Shown one piece after another: positions 11,179-18,595 of a DNA stretch of 64,000 bases. Made by a program: the position numbers and the translations under genes. Source of the DNA: Plasticicumulans lactativorans (GTDB taxonomy: Bacteria; Pseudomonadota; Gammaproteobacteria; Competibacterales; Competibacteraceae); assembly GCF_004341245.1 (NCBI RefSeq), contig NZ_SLWY01000013.1, forward strand, positions 124,001 to 188,000, given 5' to 3'. Position 1 is the stretch's first letter. The number at the start of each line of letters is the position of its first letter. Under the pieces are notes generated by a model. The model made no database searches, was not told where the DNA came from, and saw nothing but the letters and a program-made list of their open reading frames with translations.

Positions 11179-11784
11179 ATGTTCGAAAAGCCCGCCACCA
11201 CCACCGTCCCGATCGCCGAACTGCTGGCACGCCGCTGGAGCCCACGGGCGCTCGACCCGCAGCGCCCGGTCGCGCGCGAGCACCTGCTCGCGCTGCTCGA
11301 AGCCGCGCGCTGGGCGCCCTCGTGCTTCGGCGACCAGCCCTGGCACTACGTGATCTGGGACCGTTTCCGCGACGCCGAACGCTGGGCGCAGGCCTTCGCC
11401 ACGCTCACCGAGGGCAACCGCGGCTGGGCGGGCCGGGCGCCGCTGCTGCTGCTCGCGGTGGCGGCGACGACCTTCCGCCACAACGGCAAGCCGAACCCCT
11501 GGGGGCCTTACGACACCGGCGCGGCCAGCCTGTCGCTGTGCCTGCAGGCCAGCGCGCTGGGGCTGGTGGCGCACCAGATGGGCGGCTTCGACCGCGCCGC
11601 GATCGCCACCGTCGCCGGCCTGCCGGACGGCTTCCTGCCGCAGGCGATGATCGCCGTCGGCCACCCCGGCGCGCTCGAGCTGCTGGACGCAACGCAGCAG
11701 GCGAAGGAGCGCGCCCCGCGCACGCGCCTGCCGCTCGACCAGATCGCCTTCGAGGCGGGCTGGGGCACGGGCGTGTCCGCCTGA
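11179..11784 (+). CDS. Nitroreductase-family FMN oxidoreductase
   Basis: 201-residue flavin-dependent NAD(P)H oxidoreductase of the nitroreductase superfamily. The N-terminal FMN-phosphate binding pattern RRWSPRALD and EAARWAPSCFGDQPWHYV are characteristic, as is the late G-X-D-Q-P-W motif of the short subfamily that reduces nitroaromatics or quinones. The start was chosen at ATG 11179; the longer upstream frame crosses the divergent promoter region. The physiological substrate cannot be predicted from this context. Confidence 0.9.
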   Translation: MFEKPATTTVPIAELLARRWSPRALDPQRPVAREHLLALLEAARWAPSCFGDQPWHYVIWDRFRDAERWAQAFATLTEGNRGWAGRAPLLLLAVAATTFRHNGKPNPWGPYDTGAASLSLCLQASALGLVAHQMGGFDRAAIATVAGLPDGFLPQAMIAVGHPGALELLDATQQAKERAPRTRLPLDQIAFEAGWGTGVSA

Positions 11785-11808
11785 GCGCTGCCGACCGGAA
11801 CCGCTGCA

Positions 11809-12852
11809 ATGGCCGTCACCGCTGCCGCCGATCCCGTCGATGACGTGATCCGCTACCTGTTCCGCGCGCTGCTGTTCCTGCTGCTGCTGGCGGTGCTCGC
11901 CGGCCTGCTGTGGCCGGCGCTGGTGGCCGCGTTCCGCGCGAGCCCCTATCTCAACGGGCTGATCCTCGTGCTGTTCGCGTTCGGCGCGACGTTCGCGCTG
12001 CGCTGCCTGTTCGGGCTGCGGCGCGAGACCCGGGCGCTCGCCCGGGTCGCCGCGCTCGCCGGCGAGGTGCGCGCCGGCACGCGGCCACGCGCCGAGGCCG
12101 ACGAACTGATGACGGCGGCGAGCCTCGGTGCCGTCGGTGCCTTCCTGGTCAGCGTGCGGCGGGTGCTGCGCACGGGCGACGCGGCCGGCACCTTGCCCTA
12201 CCTGCTCGATTCGCTCGCCGCCCGCGGCGAGGATCGCCGGGCGCTGGTGCGCTACCTCAGCGCGGCGCTGGTGCTGATCGGCCTGATCGGGACCTTCTAC
12301 GGCCTGCTGGTCACCATCGATGGCGTGCGCGGGGTGCTCGGCGGGCTCGCCGGCGGCGAGGGCGCGGCCTGGCTCGATGCCTTGCGCGAACGCCTCGCCA
12401 CCCCTCTCGCAGGCATGGGCACGGGTTTTGCTACTTCCTTGTTCGGTCTGGTGTGCTCGGCGGCGCTGGGTTTCCTGGAGCTGCAGCTCTTCCATGCGCA
12501 GAACCAGGTCAACAGCCGCCTGGAATCGCTCGTCGTCGTCGACCTGGTGCCCTTGTGGCAGGGACCGGCGGCGCTCGCCGGCAGCGGCGGCGAAGCCGCG
12601 CCGCGCTATCTGGTGGCGCTGGCCGAGGCCATCGTGGAGCGCCTCGACCGCGTCGCTGCACTGCTCGAGAGCAATGCCCGGCGCGACGACGCCGGGCGCG
12701 TGATCGCCCAGGTCGGGCAGCTCGAGGCGCGCGTCAACGCGCTGTCGCAGGGCGTGCAGGACATCGAGCGCGAGCGCACCGCGGAGCTGCGCCACCAGCT
12801 CAAGGTGATTTCGCAGTACCTGGCGCGCGGCGGCGGCGGCGATGCGCCGTAG
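11809..12852 (+). CDS. MotA/ExbB-like proton-channel membrane protein
   Basis: 347-residue integral membrane protein with two N-terminal hydrophobic segments (residues 18-36 and 45-62), a cytoplasmic helical stretch, and two further segments around residues 150-175 and 195-225. The last pair carries the MotA/TolQ/ExbB-type patterns LIGLIGTFYGLL and LAGMGTGFATSLFGL. A helical tail of about 110 residues follows. Its stop overlaps by 11 bases the start of the MotB-like gene. Together they look like a stator complex that uses ion flow to do work across the wall. The pair is not next to flagellar, Tol or TonB genes and lacks the zorC/zorD partners of Zorya defence, so the role is unknown. Confidence 0.8.
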   Translation: MAVTAAADPVDDVIRYLFRALLFLLLLAVLAGLLWPALVAAFRASPYLNGLILVLFAFGATFALRCLFGLRRETRALARVAALAGEVRAGTRPRAEADELMTAASLGAVGAFLVSVRRVLRTGDAAGTLPYLLDSLAARGEDRRALVRYLSAALVLIGLIGTFYGLLVTIDGVRGVLGGLAGGEGAAWLDALRERLATPLAGMGTGFATSLFGLVCSAALGFLELQLFHAQNQVNSRLESLVVVDLVPLWQGPAALAGSGGEAAPRYLVALAEAIVERLDRVAALLESNARRDDAGRVIAQVGQLEARVNALSQGVQDIERERTAELRHQLKVISQYLARGGGGDAP

Positions 12853-14077
12853 GCTCGACGCGCCCGGCGGCTACGATGTCTGGCCGGCCTTCACCGATGC
12901 GTTGTCGGGGCTGGTCGTCGTGCTGGTGTTCCTGATCACGGTATTCGTGATCGGCGAAACCCTGCTGTCGCGCGAGGTGAGCGGCAAGAACGTCACGATC
13001 GACGCGCTCGAGGCGAGCGTCGCGCGCCTGGAAGCGCTGCTCGGCGGCGCCGAGCAGCGCGCGCGCGGCCTCGAAGGGCGCGTGGGCGAACTCGAGGAAG
13101 GCATCGCCGAGCGCGACCTGGCCACCGCCGACCTGCGCGCGGAACTCGGCGCCGCCGAAGCGCAGCGCCTGCGCCTCGCCGCGGACCTGGAGCGCATGCG
13201 CCGCGAGCTCGAGGCCAACCGTGCGGGGCGCGAGCGCGAGGCGGCGGCGGCGAGCGAACGCGCACAGGGGCTGGAGGCCGCTCTCGCGCAGGCGCAGACC
13301 GAGCGGCAGCGCGAGGGCGGCGCCGCGGCGGCGCAGGTGGAGGCGCTGGGTGCCCGCGCCGAGCGGCTCGCCGCCGACGTGGAGCGCCTGGAACGAGCGC
13401 TGGCCCTGCGCGGCGACGAACTCGCGCAGGCACGTGCGGCTGGCACCGACGCCGAAAGGCGCGCGCAGGGGCTGCAGGCCACGCTCGACGCGCAGGCGAC
13501 CGAACTCGCCGCGCGTGCCGCGCGCATCGATGCCCAGCGCGAGGAACTGGCGACGCGCGCCACGCGCATCGAGGAACTCGATCAACAGATCAAGGCCCGC
13601 CTGGTCGAGCGGGTGGAGGAACTCGAACGCTACCGCAGCGACTTCTTCGGCCGGCTGCGGGCGCTGTTCGAGGGCAACCCCGACATCAAGGTCGTCGGGG
13701 ACCGCTTCGTGTTCCAGTCGGAGGTGCTGTTCGGCTCGGGCGAAGCGGCGCTGTCCGACAGCGGCAAGGCGGATCTCGACAAGTTCGTCGCCGTGTACCG
13801 TCAGCTCGCGGCGAACCTGCCGGCTGACCTGCCGGTGATCATCGAGGTGCAGGGGCACACCGACCGCGTGCCGATCCGCGCCGCGCGCTTCCGCTCGAAC
13901 TGGGAGCTGTCCTCGGCCCGGGCGCAGGACGTCGTGGACTATCTGATCCGCCAGGGTGTACCCCCGGAACGGCTCGCCGCGGTGGGCATGGGCGAACACC
14001 ATCCGATCGAGGCGGGCGACTCGCCCGAGGCCCTGCGGCGCAACCGCCGCATCGAACTCAAGATCACCAGCCGCTGA
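12842..14077 (+). CDS. MotB-like/OmpA-family peptidoglycan-binding partner with long coiled coil
   Basis: 411 residues. One N-terminal membrane helix (about residues 22-42) is preceded by WPAFTDALSGLVVVL, where Asp19 sits at the position of the essential proton-binding Asp of MotB. An unusually regular Ala/Glu/Arg-rich coiled coil covers about residues 55-260. The OmpA-like domain (about residues 275-408) contains IIEVQGHTDRVPI, LSSARAQDVVDYL and NRRIELKI, the peptidoglycan-binding signature. It is translationally coupled to the MotA-like gene, and the coiled coil is long enough to span much of the periplasm. Confidence 0.83.
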   Translation: MRRRLDAPGGYDVWPAFTDALSGLVVVLVFLITVFVIGETLLSREVSGKNVTIDALEASVARLEALLGGAEQRARGLEGRVGELEEGIAERDLATADLRAELGAAEAQRLRLAADLERMRRELEANRAGREREAAAASERAQGLEAALAQAQTERQREGGAAAAQVEALGARAERLAADVERLERALALRGDELAQARAAGTDAERRAQGLQATLDAQATELAARAARIDAQREELATRATRIEELDQQIKARLVERVEELERYRSDFFGRLRALFEGNPDIKVVGDRFVFQSEVLFGSGEAALSDSGKADLDKFVAVYRQLAANLPADLPVIIEVQGHTDRVPIRAARFRSNWELSSARAQDVVDYLIRQGVPPERLAAVGMGEHHPIEAGDSPEALRRNRRIELKITSR

Positions 14078-14269
14078 GCCGCCGGCGCACGGTCGAAAAC
14101 GATTGTGGCAACAGGCCGAATCGTACACCCGCGCCGGTAGCCGTAAGGCGATGTTGACGATACCTTCCACTGGCCTCCGGAGGAGGCAGGGTAGCCGGCG
14201 AGTGCCGGCGCGTGGGGTGGGCAAGCGGCTTGCACCACGAGGAAGCCCGCAGAATCAGGTCGGAGTCTC
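14078..14269 (+). promoter_or_regulatory. Hairpin-rich leader of the sugar-transferase gene
   Basis: 192 bases without a gene. Three stems follow each other: gcctcc/ggaggc with a 3-base loop (14173-14187), gccggc/gccggc with a 4-base loop (14194-14209), and gtgg-gcaag/cttgc-a-ccac with a 3-base loop (14217-14238). The last ends 22 bases before the GGAG of the downstream gene. It does not match a riboswitch family I know. Confidence 0.4.
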
Positions 14270-15685
14270 ATGGCAAAAAAAGGCATTCTTCAAGAGCATT
14301 CCACCGCCGTCGCCTTTGCGATGCGGGTGCTCGATCTCGGTGCGATCCTGCTCTCGGCGTGGATCGCGCAACTGCTCTTCGCGCCCGATGACGACGCGCA
14401 GGGCCGGCTGCTGCGCGCCGGGGTGATGGCGCTGCTGATCGCCTTCATCGTGTTCGATCACGCACAGGTCTATCGGGCGTGGCGCGGATCGAAGCTCACC
14501 GAAGAGCTGCGCACGCTGCTCAAGGCCTGGGCCTTGACCTTCGCGGTGCTCGCCGGCGTGCTGCTGCTGACGTCGCACGGCGGCAGTGACCACTACCCGC
14601 GCAAATGGCTGGTGGCGTGGTGGTGCCTGGGGATGGGGGCCTGCGTCGCCATGCGCATGCTGCTGCGCCTGGCGCTGCGCGCCATCCGCGCGAGCGGACG
14701 GAACACGCGCACCGTGGTGGTGGCGATCGCGAACGATTTCGGCCATTCGGTGGTGGAGCGGGCGCAGGCGGCGAAATGGGCCGGTTTGCGTGTCATGGGC
14801 TACTTCGACGACCGCGAATCGGTGCCGGGCGAAGCGATTGCCGGCGTCGAATGCCTGGGCAGCCTGGAGGGCCTGGCGCCTTACGTGGAGGCCCACAACA
14901 TCGACCAGGTGTGGATCGCGCTGCCGTTCCGCGCCGAAGACCGCATGCGCTACATCGTCGACGCACTGCGCCATTCCACCACCGACATCCGCCTGCTGCC
15001 GGACATCAACGGCTTCAACCTCCTCAACCACTCGATCGGCGAGGTCATCGATCTGCCGGTGATCAACCTGTCGTCGACGCCGATGGTCGGCATCAACCGT
15101 CTGGTGAAGGGACTGGAGGACCGGTTCCTCGCGGCGCTGATCCTGCTGCTGATCAGCCCGCTGATGCTCGTGATCGCCGCCGGCATCAAGCTCACCTCGC
15201 CGGGGCCGGTGTTCTTCCGCCAGGAGCGACTCGGTTATGACGGGCATCCGTTCCGCGTGTGGAAGTTCCGCAGCATGAAGGTGCACACCGAGAACGGCGG
15301 CCAGGTCACCCAGGCCACGCGCTCCGACCCGCGCATCACGCCGTTCGGCGCCTTCCTGCGGCGCACCAGCCTCGATGAGCTGCCGCAGTTCTTCAACGTG
15401 CTCGACGGCAGCATGTCGATCGTCGGCCCGCGGCCGCACGCGGTGGCGCACAACGAGCAGTTCAAGGACCGGGTCGACCGCTACATGCGCCGGCACAAGG
15501 TCAAGCCGGGCATCACCGGGCTGGCGCAGGTCGAGGGATACCGCGGCGAGACCGACACGCTGGAAAAGATGGAGCTGCGGGTCAAGAAGGATCTCGAATA
15601 CATCGAGAACTGGTCGCTCGGGCTCGACCTCAAGATCATTTTCCTGACCATCTTCAAGGGCTTCATCAACCGCAACGCGTATTGA
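14270..15685 (+). CDS. Undecaprenyl-phosphate sugar phosphotransferase (WcaJ type)
   Basis: 471-residue polyisoprenyl-phosphate hexose-1-phosphate transferase that starts assembly of an exopolysaccharide repeat unit by loading a sugar phosphate, probably glucose-1-phosphate, onto undecaprenyl phosphate. Four or five N-terminal membrane segments are followed by a Rossmann-like CoA-binding-type domain (about residues 140-270). The catalytic bacterial sugar transferase domain is at the C-terminus: FFRQERLGYDGHPFRVWKFR, RRTSLDELPQFFNVLDG, SIVGPRPHA and KPGITGLAQVEGYRGET. GGAG precedes the ATG. No other polysaccharide genes follow in the window, so this looks like a stand-alone initiating enzyme. 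Confidence 0.92.
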   Translation: MAKKGILQEHSTAVAFAMRVLDLGAILLSAWIAQLLFAPDDDAQGRLLRAGVMALLIAFIVFDHAQVYRAWRGSKLTEELRTLLKAWALTFAVLAGVLLLTSHGGSDHYPRKWLVAWWCLGMGACVAMRMLLRLALRAIRASGRNTRTVVVAIANDFGHSVVERAQAAKWAGLRVMGYFDDRESVPGEAIAGVECLGSLEGLAPYVEAHNIDQVWIALPFRAEDRMRYIVDALRHSTTDIRLLPDINGFNLLNHSIGEVIDLPVINLSSTPMVGINRLVKGLEDRFLAALILLLISPLMLVIAAGIKLTSPGPVFFRQERLGYDGHPFRVWKFRSMKVHTENGGQVTQATRSDPRITPFGAFLRRTSLDELPQFFNVLDGSMSIVGPRPHAVAHNEQFKDRVDRYMRRHKVKPGITGLAQVEGYRGETDTLEKMELRVKKDLEYIENWSLGLDLKIIFLTIFKGFINRNAY

Positions 15686-15701
15686 GCGGGGCCGGCCCCG
15701 C
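15686..15701. terminator. GC-rich perfect palindrome after the sugar-transferase gene
   Basis: A 16-base perfect palindrome (gcggggcc/ggccccgc) starts directly after the stop codon. It has no T-run, so it is at best a weak or rho-assisted terminator, or an mRNA-stabilising hairpin. Confidence 0.35.
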
Positions 15702-15767
15702 GCGCTTGATCCGCCCGCCGCGTGCTGCGCACACTGTCCGCAGATCCCGTCCCGCGGAGCCCGCCCC

Positions 15768-16808
15768 ATGATGTCCCCCCCTCCCGACGTGACGCCGGGC
15801 GTGCGCTTGCGTTCGCCCCCCTTGCGCAGCCTGCTGGGACGCGGCGGCCCGCCGATCATCATCGGCGTGGCCGGCGACAGCGGCAGCGGCAAGAGCACCT
15901 ACACCAACGGCCTGCGCCGCATGCTCGGCGACGACATCGTCGGCACCATCGCGATGGACGGCTACCACAAGGAGGATCGAGCGACCCGGATCGTCAGCGG
16001 GCGCTCGCCGCTCGATCCGGAGATGAACCACCTCGCGCTGCTGCGCGAGCACCTCGAAGCCCTGCGCCGCGGCGAAACCGTGGGCATTCCGCGCTACGAC
16101 CACTCCAGCGGCACCTTCCTGCGGCCGCAGCCGTTCAGGGCGCCGCCGATCCTGGTGCTCGAGGGCCTGCACGCGCTGTACCCCGAGTTCGCGCCGCTCC
16201 TCGACTACACGGTGTTCGTCGATCCCGCGCGCGACATCAAGTGGCGCTGGAAGATCGCGCGCGACACGCAGTACCGCGGCCACGAGGTGCACCCCCTCGC
16301 CGAGGAGATGCGCCGGCGCGAATCGGCCTACCGGCGCTGGATCGAGTTCCAGAAGACCGACGCCAACGTGGTCATCAAGATCCATGCGAGCAAGCTCGCG
16401 TACCTGGCCAATCACGAGTACTGGGGCAAGCCGCCGGCGGACGCCTACCACATGGAGCTGATCTTCCAGCCCATGCATGCGCCGCTGCCGAACCTGCGCC
16501 TGTCGTTCAACCTGGCGCGCATGCTCGGCGAGGATCCACTGCCGTTCGCGCTGTGCGTCGTGCCGCGCAGCTACTGGGGGCGGCGCGCCAACGCCATCCA
16601 CCTCGACGGGCTGATGCCGGCGCGCGCCGTGGGCGTGCTGCAGCGCCAGATCATGCGCTTCACCGGCATCACCATCGACCCCGCCGACCTCGTCGGCGTG
16701 CGCAAGCACGAGCGCATGCCGGCGATCCTGTTCACCCAGCTGCTGGTCACCTGGCCGATCCTCGAGCACGTGGCCTATCTGCTGCAGAGCCGCATCGACG
16801 CGGCATGA
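15768..16808 (+). CDS. Phosphoribulokinase/uridine kinase family P-loop kinase
   Basis: 346 residues. The Walker A GVAGDSGSGKSTYTNGLRR is near residue 33. The motifs that follow, MDGYHKEDRATR, LDPEMNHLALLREHLEALR, IPRYDHSSG and ILVLEGLHALYP, parallel the class II phosphoribulokinases of plants and cyanobacteria more closely than uridine kinase. The C-terminal 100 residues are specific to this subgroup. No RuBisCO or other Calvin-cycle gene is present here, so the substrate may be ribulose-5-phosphate or another sugar/nucleoside. ATGATG at the start leaves one codon of uncertainty; GGAG lies upstream. It overlaps the next small gene by four bases. Confidence 0.82.
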   Translation: MMSPPPDVTPGVRLRSPPLRSLLGRGGPPIIIGVAGDSGSGKSTYTNGLRRMLGDDIVGTIAMDGYHKEDRATRIVSGRSPLDPEMNHLALLREHLEALRRGETVGIPRYDHSSGTFLRPQPFRAPPILVLEGLHALYPEFAPLLDYTVFVDPARDIKWRWKIARDTQYRGHEVHPLAEEMRRRESAYRRWIEFQKTDANVVIKIHASKLAYLANHEYWGKPPADAYHMELIFQPMHAPLPNLRLSFNLARMLGEDPLPFALCVVPRSYWGRRANAIHLDGLMPARAVGVLQRQIMRFTGITIDPADLVGVRKHERMPAILFTQLLVTWPILEHVAYLLQSRIDAA

Positions 16809-17041
16809 GCGCCGACCGCCGTGCGCTGGCCGCCGCCGCGCTGCTCACGCTGGCGATGGCGGTGCTGATGATCTGGCTGGTGAACGTGGCATGGGCCCGG
16901 CTGCCGTCCTGGCTGATGCTGCCGCTGTGCCTGCTCCTCGCCGTCGCCCTGATCGGGACGCCGATCTACGCGCTGCTGAAGTGGTCCGAGGCGCGGCTGG
17001 CGCGACGGCAGCGTGACCAGCAGGTGCCGCCGCGACGCTGA
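16805..17041 (+). CDS. Small two-helix membrane protein
   Basis: 78 residues with two hydrophobic helices, about residues 7-30 (ALLTLAMAVLMIWLVNVAW) and 35-58 (SWLMLPLCLLLAVALIGT), and a basic tail. The start ATG overlaps the stop of the kinase gene (ATGA), so the two are translationally coupled. Codon usage is like its neighbours. I do not recognise the family. It resembles generic DUF-type inner-membrane peptides encoded behind metabolic kinases. Confidence 0.6.
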   Translation: MSADRRALAAAALLTLAMAVLMIWLVNVAWARLPSWLMLPLCLLLAVALIGTPIYALLKWSEARLARRQRDQQVPPRR

Positions 17042-17071
17042 GTGCATCGCGCGAGCCCGCCGTCACCGCCT

Positions 17072-17103
17072 TTGACATTCTGCATATCAGGTCTACGGTT
17101 GGG
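17072..17103 (+). promoter_or_regulatory. Candidate sigma-70 promoter of the contractile injection system operon
   Basis: TTGACA (17072-17077), a 16-base spacer, then TACGGT (17094-17099) followed by TGGG. This sits in the most AT-rich stretch of the gap between region 1 and the operon, 99 bases before the GTG at 17198. CTA-N3/4-TTGGG also occurs upstream of two cargo genes (53392, 57295). Confidence 0.5.
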
Positions 17104-17197
17104 CATGCCCGGTGCGCGCCGGCCGTGCGCCTGCGCCGGAAAGTGAGCGGCCGTGCGGCTGCGGCAGGGGTGAACGGATGCTGACGGAGGTGGCGCA

Positions 17198-17794
17198 GTG
17201 GCGGGATTCGCGGGAATCGCGGCGGCAGGGCGCAGCATCGAGCGTTTGCTCGAACACGCCTTCCGCCAGGACGAACCCATCGCCGGACGCCATACCCGCG
17301 CCGTGCTGATCCGCACCGCCGACCTCGAACGCACCGCGCTGCCGACCGCGATCGGCACGCCGGCGCTGTCCATCCTGCCTTACCGCGTCACCCACAACGC
17401 CGCCACGCGCGCGGCCTGGTCGGCCATCGGCAGCATCGAGGGGCGCGCGCGGCTGCCGCTCGACCTGCACGTGCTGCTCACGCCCTGGGCCGACAACGCC
17501 GAGGCGGAACTGCGCATCCTCGGCCGGGCCATGCAGGCGCTGGAGATCCAGCCCATCCTCGCCGGGCCGCTGCTGGCGCCGATCACCGACTGGGCCACCA
17601 ACGAGGTGGTGCAGGTCACCTTCGAGGTCCTCGAACCGGATGCGCTGATCCACCTGTTCGATGCGCTGCCGATCGAGTTCCGCCTGAGCGTGTCGTACGT
17701 CGCCCGGGTGATCCGGGTCGATGCGCGCCAGGCCCGCCCCGAGCCCGAGGCCACCACGGTGGTGCTCGGCGGCCAGCCGGGGCTCGCGCCATGA
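17198..17794 (+). CDS. eCIS DUF4255 protein (Afp16/Pvc16-like tail terminator)
   Basis: 198 residues matching the DUF4255 family, which includes the Afp16/Pvc16 cap thought to terminate tube and sheath growth. Family-like segments are LSILPYRVTHNAATRA, LPLDLHVLLTPWADNAEAE and a core ending with the beta strand LSVSYVARVIRVD. The GTG start at 17198 is supported by GGAGG eight bases upstream. Afp and PVC place this gene last, whereas here it is the first gene of the operon, as in several non-Afp eCIS lineages. It overlaps the next gene by four bases. Confidence 0.85.
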   Translation: MAGFAGIAAAGRSIERLLEHAFRQDEPIAGRHTRAVLIRTADLERTALPTAIGTPALSILPYRVTHNAATRAAWSAIGSIEGRARLPLDLHVLLTPWADNAEAELRILGRAMQALEIQPILAGPLLAPITDWATNEVVQVTFEVLEPDALIHLFDALPIEFRLSVSYVARVIRVDARQARPEPEATTVVLGGQPGLAP

Positions 17795-18561
17795 ACGTCG
17801 TGCTCGACGCCCGCTACGCCGAGATCCTGCAGCGGCTGGCGCTCGGCGTGGAGCCGCGCGACGCCCTGCGCAACGCGCGCGTGCTGCACCCGCTGCAGGT
17901 GGCGCTGGAGAACGGCCCGCCGGGGGCGCGGCTCGAGCGCCACGCCTCGGCGCTGTTCGCGCTGCGCTGGCAGGCCGGGCAGACGGCCTCGCTCGACTAC
18001 CGCCTCGACGATCCCACGCGCCGCTACGTGCCGCGGCGCCTGCGCGTGCCGGTGCTGACGGCGGCCGACTTCGCCGCCGACCCGACCCGCACCCCGCTGT
18101 TCGCGAGCCGCCCCGGCCTGTTCCCCGGTGCCGCGTACGACCTGTCGCCGACCGCGACCGGCCTGCGCGGGCGCGTGCTGCGGGCGGACCAGCCGTTGCG
18201 CTGGGCGCGCATCACCGTCACCCGCACGGCCGGCACCGCGGTGCTGGCGCGCGCGCACGGCGACGACCGCGGCGACTTCGTGCTGCTGCTGCCGGCGAGC
18301 GTGCGCAGCGGCGAGCTGGTCGAGACGATGTCGCTGCGCGTGCACGTGTTCGGCCCGGCGGTCGCGCCGGAGCCGGCCGACGCCGGCGTCAGCGCCGATC
18401 CGCTGTGGGACCTGCCGGTCGAGCCGGTGCCCCTGCCGCCGGCGCCGGACGAGGTCACCCCCGGCCTTGCGCTGCCGCCGGGCTATGTCGAGTTGCTGGC
18501 GCAGAACGTGGACTTTCCACTTGGCAGGATGCGCAGCACCCCTGCGTTCCTGATTCCCTGA
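17791..18561 (+). CDS. eCIS-associated protein with carboxypeptidase-regulatory-like domain
   Basis: 256 residues. The middle part (about residues 115-185) reads as a small Ig-like/CarboxypepD_reg-like beta sandwich: GLRGRVLRADQPLRWARITV and the GDDRGDFVLLLP strand. The first 110 residues contain predicted strand-rich sequence with LDYRLDDPTRRYVPRRL. The C-terminus is Pro-rich, then ends PLGRMRSTPAFLIP. Its ATG overlaps the stop of the DUF4255 gene. Position suggests a structural or assembly role near the cap, but I do not recognise a named Afp/PVC counterpart. Confidence 0.65.
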   Translation: MNVVLDARYAEILQRLALGVEPRDALRNARVLHPLQVALENGPPGARLERHASALFALRWQAGQTASLDYRLDDPTRRYVPRRLRVPVLTAADFAADPTRTPLFASRPGLFPGAAYDLSPTATGLRGRVLRADQPLRWARITVTRTAGTAVLARAHGDDRGDFVLLLPASVRSGELVETMSLRVHVFGPAVAPEPADAGVSADPLWDLPVEPVPLPPAPDEVTPGLALPPGYVELLAQNVDFPLGRMRSTPAFLIP

Positions 18562-18595
18562 ACGGTCGCGCATCCCGCGCGCGAAGGAGCGGCCC

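Noticed and set aside
11809-14077. Zorya anti-phage system
   Set aside because: ZorC, ZorD or ZorE are not adjacent; the following gene is a polysaccharide initiator.
14078-14269. c-di-GMP or cobalamin riboswitch before the sugar-transferase gene
   Set aside because: The conserved core sequences of these classes are not present; only simple stems are seen.
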